A stretch of 13,190 bases of DNA from Bacteroidia bacterium (GTDB lineage: Bacteria > Bacteroidota > Bacteroidia > Cytophagales > Cyclobacteriaceae): contig JAENVX010000498.1 of the NCBI GenBank assembly GCA_016650355.1, positions 1-13,190 of the forward strand, in the 5' to 3' direction. Positions 6,764-13,190 of this stretch are shown one piece after another (position 1 is the stretch's first letter; each line of letters begins with the position of its first letter). The notes under the pieces were generated by a model that did no database searches, was not told where the DNA came from, and saw only the letters and a program-made list of their open reading frames with translations. A program made the translations under genes and the position numbers.

Positions 6764-7612
6764 GTGGAAAAAGAACACCTCTTATTTCTCTCCCAAAATT
6801 ATAATTCCCTTACAGCTGACGAAGCGAAGGAATTGATTTCTGTGAAATCAAAATTCCCTTATTGTCAGCTTATTCACAATCTAGCTGCTCGTGCTGCGCG
6901 CGACAACCAATTAGAAAACAGCGGACGTGAGCTTCAATTAAGTGCTATTTATTCCACCGATCGTAGTGTTCTAAAATCTATTATGGCTTCTGAGCGTGGT
7001 GAGCGAATTGAAGTCATAGATGTGGCAAAAGTAGTAGCTGAATCGAAACCAGTTGTAATCGAGCCAAAATCTCCCCAGGAAATTATTCCTTTACCCATCC
7101 CATCTGGAAATGACTTATCTGGAGATGATTTGCGCGCTGAAATTACTCGAGATCTAAATCGGTTAAAGAAGCTCAAGCATGAATTTGAAGTCAGTCTAAA
7201 GAAAGTTGAGAGCCGTGCCGTATTAACTGCGCAGAAGGAGCCAAAAATAATTTCAGGGCAAACAGTTGAACCTAATTCTGAGTCGCTAATTAAAGAAATA
7301 AAGAGTACCAAAAAGAAAATAAAACCTGAAGGAGCAAAGCAAAAAGAGCAATTTGAAATCATTGATCAATTTATAAAAACTCAACCAACCATATCCAGCG
7401 CAAAAACCAAGGCTCCGCTTCCTCCTGCAACCACAGACCTGACAGAAAGCAACTCAGCCTTTGGCGATAATATCATCTCTGAAACGTTAGTTGATATATT
7501 GCTCAAACAGGGTAAAAAGGACAAAGCAATGGAAGTTTTGAAAAAGTTGATTTGGAAGTTTCCACAAAAAAAGGCTTACTTTGCGGCTCAAATTGAAGAA
7601 CTGAAGAAATAG
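6764..7612 (+). CDS. Conserved hypothetical protein with TPR-like C-terminus, between lptE and secG
   Basis: This 282-residue protein has no signal peptide or membrane helix. It has two ordered ends and a variable middle. The N-terminal helical part (about 1-75) includes SKFPYCQLIHNLAARAARD, which resembles the first helices of a TPR-like repeat. The middle (about 95-225) is rich in K, P, E and S and probably flexible, broken by a short helical segment (about 122-150) and the motif FEIIDQFIKTQP (197-208). The C-terminal helical hairpin (about 238-280) reads ISETLVDILLKQGKKDKAME then LIWKFPQKKAYFAAQIEEL, a TPR-like motif. I recall similar proteins between lptE and secG in Bacteroidetes, but know no function. 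The start is GTG at 6764; the next in-frame methionine (residue 74) would lose the N-terminal module. Four bases separate it from secG, so the two are almost certainly co-transcribed. Confidence 0.8.
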   Translation: MEKEHLLFLSQNYNSLTADEAKELISVKSKFPYCQLIHNLAARAARDNQLENSGRELQLSAIYSTDRSVLKSIMASERGERIEVIDVAKVVAESKPVVIEPKSPQEIIPLPIPSGNDLSGDDLRAEITRDLNRLKKLKHEFEVSLKKVESRAVLTAQKEPKIISGQTVEPNSESLIKEIKSTKKKIKPEGAKQKEQFEIIDQFIKTQPTISSAKTKAPLPPATTDLTESNSAFGDNIISETLVDILLKQGKKDKAMEVLKKLIWKFPQKKAYFAAQIEELKK

Positions 7613-7616
7613 AATT

Positions 7617-7952
7617 ATGGGGTACACGTTGTTAGTAGGTGGCATTATTTTTATAGCAATCTTGCTTGTTTTGGTTGTTTTAGCTCAAAATTCAAAAGGT
7701 GGCGGCCTGTCCAACCAATTCGGTGGATCAGGTGCAAGCAATCTTATAGGCGTAAAAAAAACGGGTGATTTATTGGAGCGCCTTACCTGGGGCTTTGCTA
7801 TCGCCATCATGGTTTTAACGTTGGCAACAAATTTGACCAACCCAGGCGTTGGTGTAACGGATGAAATTATTGAACGTGCAAAAGAACAGCAATCTGCCCC
7901 TGGCCTCGATCTTAGAAAGTCAACGCAGAATGGCGATACCACGAAAAATTAA
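7617..7952 (+). CDS. secG: Preprotein translocase subunit SecG
   Basis: SecG is the small accessory membrane subunit of the SecYEG channel and aids protein export. The 111-residue protein has two membrane helices (about 2-23 and 56-75). They are joined by the glycine-rich cytoplasmic loop typical of the family: LAQNSKGGGLSNQFGGSGAS, followed by NLIGVKKTGDLLERLTW. The hydrophilic C-terminal tail after residue 78 is usual in Bacteroidetes SecG. It begins four bases after the preceding gene and is followed by a strong terminator, so it is the last gene of its transcript. Confidence 0.95.
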   Translation: MGYTLLVGGIIFIAILLVLVVLAQNSKGGGLSNQFGGSGASNLIGVKKTGDLLERLTWGFAIAIMVLTLATNLTNPGVGVTDEIIERAKEQQSAPGLDLRKSTQNGDTTKN

Positions 7953-7973
7953 AAATATTTTGATAAATGAAGT

Positions 7974-8005
7974 GAAGAAGCCCTTTCAAGGGCTTCTTCT
8001 TTTTT
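7974..8005 (+). terminator. Rho-independent terminator after secG
   Basis: An 11- to 12-bp perfect stem (GAAGAAGCCCTT at 7974-7985 and AAGGGCTTCTTC at 7988-7999) is followed by six T on the plus strand (8000-8005), 21 bases after the secG stop. The convergent gene on the other strand ends at 8021, so the hairpin may serve both, though the T-run on the minus side is weak. Confidence 0.9.
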
Positions 8006-8020
8006 ATGCCATCGCTGGTG

Positions 8021-8740
8021 TTAGGCCACTGCCAGTCTTTTAATTAAAAGACGCTTCGCAACCGGCATCAAAGTTTGTACAACTGGAAATTTAAGTTTAG
8101 AAACCACCAAATACGTGGCGGGGTTAGGCAAATCTGTAAACTGGCGAATTAGGTTCAACTTGATTTGCTCATAACTGTTAGAAAAACTCCTTTCAGTTGT
8201 CGAAATATGCCGTGTATGAATTCCTCGCAATTTCTCGTTGCTGTTGTCAAAAATTGTTACCTGAAACCGATAAATATTCGTTTCCCTCTCAGGCGGCTGA
8301 CTTACAAAAAGGTATCCTTCTTGAAAATACAGTGAAGTCAGTCCAACAGGTGAAATCTCACATTGTGACTCCACATATTCATAAATAAAAGATCCTTCCT
8401 CCAAAGAAGACTTAAACTGTGGCAAAGCAAATTCTATGATTGATTCAATTTCTTGCATGACTGCATCGTCCTCAACAATCTTCCTGTAATTAATTTCCAG
8501 GTTTTGCAGGTTTTCAAGCGAAAGCCTCTTTGGAAACTGATCATAGATCATTGCCTTGTTTTCTTTTATCGCGATCAGGTTTCGGTGATGGAAGACCAGA
8601 TCAGAGAGGAAGGGATAAAGCTCCACTCTTGTGAATGATTCTTTGACTTTTTTCAAATAAGCCAATAATAGGTACTTCTTGTACTCAAAATCCACAAGCC
8701 CTTCGGTGAGCCAATTCTCGTTCAACTGATTCATTTTCAT
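8021..8740 (-). CDS. Conserved hypothetical protein, convergent to secG
   Basis: This 239-residue protein has no signal peptide and no membrane helix. The N-terminal half is mostly helical by composition (VDFEYKKYLLLAYLKKVKES, and further helices to about residue 115, including a conserved-looking YDQFPKRLSLENLQNLEINY). The C-terminal half has beta-like stretches (YLFVSQPP, YRFQVTIFDN, GIHTRHISTTER) and a basic tail (AKRLLIKRLAVA). I do not recognise a family or catalytic motif and give no function. The frame starts ATG AAA ATG, so either 8740 or 8734 may be the true start. The gene lies on the opposite strand between secG and groES, so it interrupts the plus-strand block without being part of it. 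Confidence 0.75.
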   Translation of the reverse strand: MKMNQLNENWLTEGLVDFEYKKYLLLAYLKKVKESFTRVELYPFLSDLVFHHRNLIAIKENKAMIYDQFPKRLSLENLQNLEINYRKIVEDDAVMQEIESIIEFALPQFKSSLEEGSFIYEYVESQCEISPVGLTSLYFQEGYLFVSQPPERETNIYRFQVTIFDNSNEKLRGIHTRHISTTERSFSNSYEQIKLNLIRQFTDLPNPATYLVVSKLKFPVVQTLMPVAKRLLIKRLAVA

Positions 8741-8797
8741 CGTGGTTTAAAGTCTTCAATCACTTTCTATCCTAAGTATACGAAACTGAACCAAATT

Positions 8798-8842
8798 CTG
8801 CCATCCTGCCACATTAAATTATAAAGCATGACAGGTATGACA
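8798..8842 (+). promoter_or_regulatory. Cluster of TGNCA half-sites upstream of groESL (candidate heat-shock operator)
   Basis: Two TGCCA copies 8 bases apart (8799-8803 and 8807-8811, in CTGCCATCCTGCCA) are followed after 17 bases by two TGACA copies 9 bases apart (8829-8833 and 8838-8842, in ATGACAGGTATGACA). Read on the minus strand the second pair is TGTCAT and CTGTCA, which resembles the first pair, so the whole is also a rough inverted repeat. A TTTG-containing segment (TACATCTTTG, 8849-8858) follows and could hold the promoter, although it is not a clean TAnnTTTG box. No CIRCE element (TTAGCACTC-N9-GAGTGCTAA) is present. Control of the chaperonin operon by these repeats is inference. 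Confidence 0.4.
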
Positions 8843-8972
8843 ATTTTGTACATCTTTGCAGCCCCAACTCGGAAAGTCTGTCCTAAACATTGGAAAAGGT
8901 GAAAATGGCATGAAAATCGCCATAACCGGAGTTGTTAAGGTTAATATATTTTTAAACAATAATTCAAACCAT

Positions 8973-9251
8973 ATGGCAAAAATCAATTTTAAACCAAATG
9001 AAGACAGAGTGCTTGTTGAAGCAGCACCTGCCGAACAAAAAACAGCTTCTGGACTTATCATTCCCGACACAGCTAAAGAAAAACCACAAAAAGGAAAAGT
9101 GATTGCGATTGGTGAAGGCTTAAAAGACAAGCCTGTAACTGTGAAAGTTGGAGACAACGTGCTTTACGGAAAATATTCTGGCACAGAGATCAACTTCGAT
9201 GGCAAAGAATACCTCATCATGAGAAATTCCGACATCTTCGGAATTATATAA
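8973..9251 (+). CDS. groES: Co-chaperonin GroES
   Basis: GroES forms the heptameric lid of the GroEL folding chamber. The protein starting at ATG 8973 is 92 residues (MAKINFKPNEDRVLVE...), the usual family length, with the mobile-loop motif SGLIIPD (about 26-32) that contacts GroEL. Other family features are the core motif GKVIAIGEG, then VGDNVLYGKYSG and the end DIFGII. The frame stays open upstream to 8856 from a TTG, but the extra 39 residues have no GroES character, so the ATG at 8973 is preferred. It lies 30 bases before groEL and forms the standard two-gene operon. Confidence 0.97.
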   Translation: MAKINFKPNEDRVLVEAAPAEQKTASGLIIPDTAKEKPQKGKVIAIGEGLKDKPVTVKVGDNVLYGKYSGTEINFDGKEYLIMRNSDIFGII

Positions 9252-9281
9252 TTTTCAACTAATCATAAAAGAACTACTATC

Positions 9282-10922
9282 ATGGCTAAAGAAATAACAT
9301 TCGATACAACCGCCCGCGATAAAATAAAAAAGGGTGTAGATAAATTGGCAAATGCTGTTAAGGTAACACTTGGTCCTAAGGGCCGCAATGTGATCCTTGA
9401 CAAGAAATTCGGAGCGCCAACTGTTACTAAAGACGGTGTGTCTGTTGCAAAGGAAATTGAACTAAAAGATCCTATTGAAAACATGGGTGCACAACTCGTG
9501 AAAGAAGTAGCTTCTAAAACTGCTGATGCAGCCGGTGATGGTACTACCACTGCTACTGTATTAGCTCAGGCTATCTACTCAAATGGTATCAAAAACGTAG
9601 CTGCCGGTGCTAATCCAATGGATTTGAAACGCGGTATTGACAAAGCTGTCATTGCTGTGGTTGAAAACCTTAGGAAGCAGTCTAAGAAACTTAAAGATTC
9701 AAGCGAGATTTCTCAAGTTGCTACCATTTCATCTAACAGCGATGCTGAAATAGGAAAGATGATCGCATCTGCAATGGAAAAAGTAGGTAAAGACGGTGTG
9801 ATTACCGTTGAAGAAGCAAAAGGAACTGAAACTGAAGTGAAGACTGTAGAAGGTATGCAGTTTGATCGCGGTTACCTTTCCCCTTACTTCGTTACCAACA
9901 CAGAGAAAATGGAAGCCGACCTGGAGACTCCTTACATCCTGATCTACGATAAGAAGATCAGCAGTATGAAAGAGCTTCTTCCTATCCTTGAGCAAACTGC
10001 ACAAACTGGTAAGCCATTGGTGATCGTCTCTGAAGATGTTGAAGGTGAAGCCTTGGCTACATTGGTAGTAAATAAAATCCGTGGCGCACTGCGCGTTGCA
10101 GCTGTTAAAGCTCCAGGATTTGGTGATCGTAGAAAGGCTATGTTGGAAGATATTGCTATCCTCACAGGGGGTAAAGTGATCTCTGAAGAAACCGGTATGA
10201 AACTAGAAGATGCCAAACTAGAGTATCTTGGAAAGGCAGAAAAAATAACCATTGATAAGGACAATACAACGATTGTAAACGGAGCTGGAAAGAAAAGTGA
10301 AATCCAAAGTCGTGTTAGTCAAATCAAAGCTCAGATTGAAGTAACCACATCTGATTACGATAAAGAGAAATTACAAGAACGTCTTGCCAAAATTTCAGGT
10401 GGTGTAGCTATCCTTTATATCGGAGCTGCAACCGAGGTTGAAATGAAAGAAAAGAAAGACCGTGTTGATGATGCATTGCATGCAACTCGTGCTGCTGTTC
10501 AGGAAGGAATCGTTCCTGGAGGTGGTGTAGCATATATCCGTGCTATTGATGCATTAAAAGATATAAAAGACCTTGGCTTAGACAATGAAGATCAGGCAAC
10601 AGGTGTTAACATTGTTCGTCTTTCACTCGAAGCTCCTTTGAGAGTTATTGCTGAAAACGCAGGACAGGAAGGTTCTGTCATCGTAAACAAAGTACGTGAT
10701 GGCAAGAAAGACTTTGGATACAATGCGCTTGAGAACAAGTTTGAAAACTTCTTCGATGCAGGTATCATCGATCCTACAAAAGTAACGCGTCTTGCTTTAG
10801 AGAATGCAGCATCAATTGCCGGCTTACTCTTAACTACTGAGGCGGTTGTTTCTGAGATCGCAGAAGAGAAAGAAATGCCTCAAATGCCAGGTGGTGGCGG
10901 AGGAATGGGTGGAATGATGTAA
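9282..10922 (+). CDS. groEL: 60-kDa chaperonin GroEL
   Basis: GroEL is the double-ring ATP-driven folding chamber of the cytoplasm. The 546-residue protein is full length and shows the family's key parts. These are the nucleotide-binding motif GPKGRNV (31-37), the GDGTTTATVLA motif with the catalytic-site aspartate D86, the apical-domain stretch GYLSPYFVTN, and the VDDALHATRAAVQEG segment containing the second ATPase aspartate, followed by GGGVA. It ends in the typical Gly-Met tail (GGGGGMGGMM). The stop at 10920-10922 is followed by a terminator. No truncation, frameshift or altered active-site residue is visible. Confidence 0.99.
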   Translation: MAKEITFDTTARDKIKKGVDKLANAVKVTLGPKGRNVILDKKFGAPTVTKDGVSVAKEIELKDPIENMGAQLVKEVASKTADAAGDGTTTATVLAQAIYSNGIKNVAAGANPMDLKRGIDKAVIAVVENLRKQSKKLKDSSEISQVATISSNSDAEIGKMIASAMEKVGKDGVITVEEAKGTETEVKTVEGMQFDRGYLSPYFVTNTEKMEADLETPYILIYDKKISSMKELLPILEQTAQTGKPLVIVSEDVEGEALATLVVNKIRGALRVAAVKAPGFGDRRKAMLEDIAILTGGKVISEETGMKLEDAKLEYLGKAEKITIDKDNTTIVNGAGKKSEIQSRVSQIKAQIEVTTSDYDKEKLQERLAKISGGVAILYIGAATEVEMKEKKDRVDDALHATRAAVQEGIVPGGGVAYIRAIDALKDIKDLGLDNEDQATGVNIVRLSLEAPLRVIAENAGQEGSVIVNKVRDGKKDFGYNALENKFENFFDAGIIDPTKVTRLALENAASIAGLLLTTEAVVSEIAEEKEMPQMPGGGGGMGGMM

Positions 10923-10941
10923 TCTCCATAGCGTCAAATAA

Positions 10942-10977
10942 AAGAGGCTGTCTAAAAAAGGCAGTCTCTTTTTTTTT
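10942..10977 (+). terminator. Rho-independent terminator after groEL
   Basis: AAGAGGCTG (10942-10950) pairs with CAGTCTCTT (10962-10970) over nine positions with one G-U pair and an 11-base loop. The stem runs directly into a T-run (about 10969-10977). It lies 19 bases beyond the groEL stop and closes the groESL operon. Confidence 0.85.
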
Positions 10978-11105
10978 CAATCTTGCATCCTTTTACGTTG
11001 ACTAGCCCCTGAAATCATCAATTACGCATGCGAACTCACAATCAAAAAAACCCTCAGCTATTATTCCTCTTTTTTTAATAAATTAGCATCAGAAATAAGT
11101 TATAT

Positions 11106-11480
11106 ATGGTTATCCACAATTCTTTCAATGACTTTGTGCTGTTTCTATACGTTCACATGGCACATTCCGATGGTGAGTCACATGATCTTGAGAAGGGCGT
11201 AATACTTGAAAAAATGTCGAAGTTGTATCCACCTGAAAGCGACTATGATAAAATTTTTGAGGATGCAGTAAAGGCATATGATCGTGTAGATAAAAGTAAG
11301 GTAACAGATCTTATGCGAGAGACATTCAAGCATTTTGACCATGTGAAGTTTGCTCAGAAATACAAAATCTATACTGATATGTATGACATCATTAATGCCG
11401 ATGGCATAGTACATACATTAGAAACAAGGGCACTAAAGGAATTGAAGCAGATTATTGATATTGGGACTGAGAAAAGGTAA
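11106..11480 (+). CDS. TerB-like domain protein
   Basis: This 124-residue, probably cytoplasmic, all-helical protein carries two copies of an acidic TerB-type motif: HSDGESHDLE (about 20-29) and NADGIVHTLE (about 97-106). Each follows a helix that begins with aromatic and hydrophobic residues (FVLFLYVHMA and YKIYTDMYDIIN). This duplicated D-G-x-x-x-x-x-E pattern is the metal-binding signature of the TerB fold. TerB-domain proteins are linked to tellurite resistance and stress sensing, but there is no other ter gene nearby, so a tellurite role is not supported here. It stands alone between the groEL terminator and a terminator of its own. No clear -7 box was found upstream. The family call is likely; the function is open. 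Confidence 0.65.
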   Translation: MVIHNSFNDFVLFLYVHMAHSDGESHDLEKGVILEKMSKLYPPESDYDKIFEDAVKAYDRVDKSKVTDLMRETFKHFDHVKFAQKYKIYTDMYDIINADGIVHTLETRALKELKQIIDIGTEKR

Positions 11481-11506
11481 GCGGAAATCTAAAGTTACTA
11501 TTGAAA

Positions 11507-11528
11507 GCCAAGGTTAACTTGGCCTTTT
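11507..11528 (+). terminator. Probable terminator between convergent TerB-like and OPT genes
   Basis: GCCAAG (11507-11512) and CTTGGC (11518-11523) form a perfect 6-bp stem with a 5-base loop, followed after one C by TTTT. It is oriented for the plus-strand TerB-like gene, 26 bases after its stop. It lies only four bases from the end of the convergent transporter gene and may end both transcripts. Confidence 0.55.
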
Positions 11529-11531
11529 CTG

Positions 11532-13190
11532 TTAGTCAGCTTTTTTGTTTCCTATTCTAAATAGCATCGTTGCCATAGCAGCAAAGAAAAGTACACCGAG
11601 AATAGCATATCCATTTGCACCCAAAAGATGTGTTAATCCATGCTCAGCGCTTATCAATTTTAGTTTATTGAATACATTGTCGTTTACCGAAAGGAGAGCG
11701 ACAATTACACCTGCCAACGCGCCACCAGCGATCAAACCTGTTGCAAAAAGGCTTCCTCTACCTAAATCCTCGTCTTGCTTAGCATCACCTCTTCGCTCAG
11801 CCTTCCAATCAATTAAGCCTTTTACTGCTCCACCTATAAAGATCGGGAGCGTTGTTGACAATGGTAAGTATAAGCCTATGGCAAAAGCTAATGCCTTGAT
11901 ACCGCATAGTTCGATCATTACTGCAATAAAAACACCAACAATCACATATTGCCAATCCAAATTAAATGACAAAATACCCTTGGCTAAAGTAGCCATCAAC
12001 GTTGCTTGTGGAGCCGGGTACCGTTCACTTCCAATAGCATGGATAATTCCCTGTGAAGCCATATCAGCGGTAGGGGTATCCAGAACTTTTACCACCACAC
12101 CAATCGCAATTGAAGAAACTATGGCACCAATGAATAAAGCAAGTTGCTGGTAGCGTGGTGTCGCTCCAATTATGTATCCGGTTTTTAGGTCTTGAGAAGT
12201 CGCCCCCGCATTAGCCGCGGCAATGCAGATCATTCCACCCACCACAAGCGCCAAGGGTTCATACACTCTTCCGCTCCATCCAACAGCTGTAAAAATTAAA
12301 CAGGTGCCCATTAGCGTAGCTATCGTCATTCCTGAAATTGGACTATTGCTTGACCCAACAAGTCCAACAATCCTGCTTGCCACAGTCACAAAGAAAAAAC
12401 CAAAAATGATAATCAGTATTCCTATTAAGAGCTTTTGTAAAATCCCTTCTCCAGGAATGCCGGGCAAAACAGTCATCAATGCTACCAGTCCAATGCTTCC
12501 AAAAATGACGACCTTAAATGAGAGATCACGGTCTGTACGTAAAATTCCCTCTTCGCTTTTCTCCTTTAGGGAAGAAATACTATCACGGAATGATCCAATG
12601 ATTGTTGGGATGGTTTTAACAAGTGTAATAAATCCACCAGCAGCTACGGCACCGGCTCCAATTTGCCGGATATAAGCAAAGTATAACGCACTGGATGGGT
12701 TAGCAAAAGTTTTTGAAATAGGATCCCAGCCTCCTTTGCCTCCAGCAGTTCCGATGTCAGCGAGATATCCCAATGTCACAAGTTGCTGTGCCACGGTTTC
12801 AAGTGGAACCAAGGTTGATAGCAATGGAATGATAGCCCACCAGGCAAGCACCGAACCTGCGACCAATACTCCTCCAATCTTTGGCCCTATTATGTATCCA
12901 ACACCTAAATACTCAGGTGTAATCTCCCCGTTGGTGGTAGCCGATGGCCAAAACTTATTGAGATGACTGGTAACATAGCCAGGTGTCTCAGCGATCACGT
13001 GAAATACTTTCTGAAGAATAGCATAACCCATTGCTATACCCATGCCCATAAAGGCAGTAGCTGCAAATACCCCTCCCTTCTCTCCCGCCTGTAAAACTGA
13101 TGCGCAGGCTGTTCCTTCCGGATAAGGCAAAGAATCGTGTTCCTTCACAATTAATGATCTGCGAAGAGGAATCATCATGAGGGTACCCAA
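11532..13190 (-). CDS. OPT family oligopeptide transporter (N-terminus beyond right edge)
   Basis: The minus-strand frame is open to the right edge and gives 552 visible residues ending NKKAD before TAA at 11534-11532. It is a polytopic membrane protein with a dozen or so hydrophobic segments and the family signature PYPEGTACA (visible residues 22-30). Glycine-rich helices and polar loops (for example GATSQDLKTGYIIGATPRYQ and SNSPISGMTIATLMG) fit the bacterial branch of the OPT family. These transporters import oligopeptides or metal chelates by proton coupling. The first visible codon is TTG in the middle of the conserved LxxxMxIPLRR region, so it is not a true start; the real N-terminus, perhaps 50-100 residues, lies outside. 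The substrate cannot be told from sequence. The gene is convergent with the TerB-like gene. Confidence 0.92.
   Translation of the reverse strand: MGTLMMIPLRRSLIVKEHDSLPYPEGTACASVLQAGEKGGVFAATAFMGMGIAMGYAILQKVFHVIAETPGYVTSHLNKFWPSATTNGEITPEYLGVGYIIGPKIGGVLVAGSVLAWWAIIPLLSTLVPLETVAQQLVTLGYLADIGTAGGKGGWDPISKTFANPSSALYFAYIRQIGAGAVAAGGFITLVKTIPTIIGSFRDSISSLKEKSEEGILRTDRDLSFKVVIFGSIGLVALMTVLPGIPGEGILQKLLIGILIIIFGFFFVTVASRIVGLVGSSNSPISGMTIATLMGTCLIFTAVGWSGRVYEPLALVVGGMICIAAANAGATSQDLKTGYIIGATPRYQQLALFIGAIVSSIAIGVVVKVLDTPTADMASQGIIHAIGSERYPAPQATLMATLAKGILSFNLDWQYVIVGVFIAVMIELCGIKALAFAIGLYLPLSTTLPIFIGGAVKGLIDWKAERRGDAKQDEDLGRGSLFATGLIAGGALAGVIVALLSVNDNVFNKLKLISAEHGLTHLLGANGYAILGVLFFAAMATMLFRIGNKKAD

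Noticed and set aside
6949..7362. Minus-strand open frame of 137 codons opposite the lptE-secG hypothetical gene.
   Set aside because: It is antisense to a gene with clear coding character and tight spacing to secG; the protein looks random.
8845..8860. Sigma-54 promoter before groES (TTGTAC-N4-TTGCA).
   Set aside because: The spacing is one base short of the N5 required, and the GG of the -24 element is missing.
8856..8972. N-terminal extension of groES by 39 codons from a TTG.
   Set aside because: The extra residues have no GroES similarity, and ATG at 8973 gives the usual 92-residue protein.
10978..11105. A small RNA or short gene in the groEL to TerB-like gap.
   Set aside because: No conserved RNA structure, open frame or clear promoter box was seen; only the groEL terminator at its left end is supported.
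11545..12966. Three open frames on the plus strand opposite the OPT transporter (11545-12153, 12223-12675, 12736-12966).
   Set aside because: They mirror the coding strand of a well-recognised transporter, are proline- and lysine-rich in the manner of antisense frames, and resemble no known protein.
13188..13190. TTG at the right edge as the start of the OPT transporter.
   Set aside because: It lies inside conserved OPT sequence shortly before the PYPEG signature; the gene simply runs out of the window.

Overview
The window looks like an ordinary chromosomal housekeeping segment of a Bacteroidetes bacterium, most likely of the order Cytophagales. The reasons are moderate-to-low GC, a Bacteroidetes-type -7 box (TAnnTTTG) close upstream of several genes, a MiaB with the N-terminal extension usual in this phylum, an orphan OmpH/Skp protein, and the run miaB / sigma-54 activator / lptE / hypothetical / secG / groES-groEL, which I recall as a Bacteroidetes-type gene neighbourhood. 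The order-level assignment is inference. No tRNA, rRNA, CRISPR array, insertion sequence, phage gene or plasmid gene was seen.

Region by region. Positions 1-3197 are on the minus strand. They hold a multi-spanning transporter cut by the left edge (1-1210), a strong terminator (about 1249-1277), an OmpH/Skp-like periplasmic chaperone (1300-1926), an acidic hypothetical protein (2032-2595) and a gamma-class carbonic anhydrase-like hexapeptide-repeat protein (2688-3197). Positions 3339-7952 are a plus-strand cluster: the tRNA methylthiotransferase MiaB, a sigma-54-dependent AAA+ activator without a receiver domain, the LPS-assembly lipoprotein LptE, a conserved hypothetical protein with a TPR-like C-terminus, and the Sec translocase subunit SecG, ending at a clear terminator (7974-8005). 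A hypothetical gene at 8021-8740 runs convergently towards secG. The groES-groEL operon (8973-10922) follows, with an unusual set of TGNCA half-sites upstream and a terminator downstream. Next come a small TerB-like protein (11106-11480) and, convergent to it, an OPT-family transporter (11532-13190) cut by the right edge.

The plus-strand block joins envelope biogenesis (LptE, SecG), tRNA modification (MiaB) and a transcription activator in one probable co-transcribed unit. The chaperonin operon beside it appears to have its own promoter.

The most notable observation is in lptE. The reading frame carries an in-frame TAA at 6397-6399, after which recognisable LptE sequence continues in the same frame to a normal stop at 6658-6660. 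The same gene also lacks a conventional start close to its lipoprotein signal peptide. LptE is normally needed for LPS export, so this is either a sequencing or assembly error, a recent nonsense mutation with a second copy elsewhere, or a recoding event. I see no evidence for a wholly new biological system in this window.
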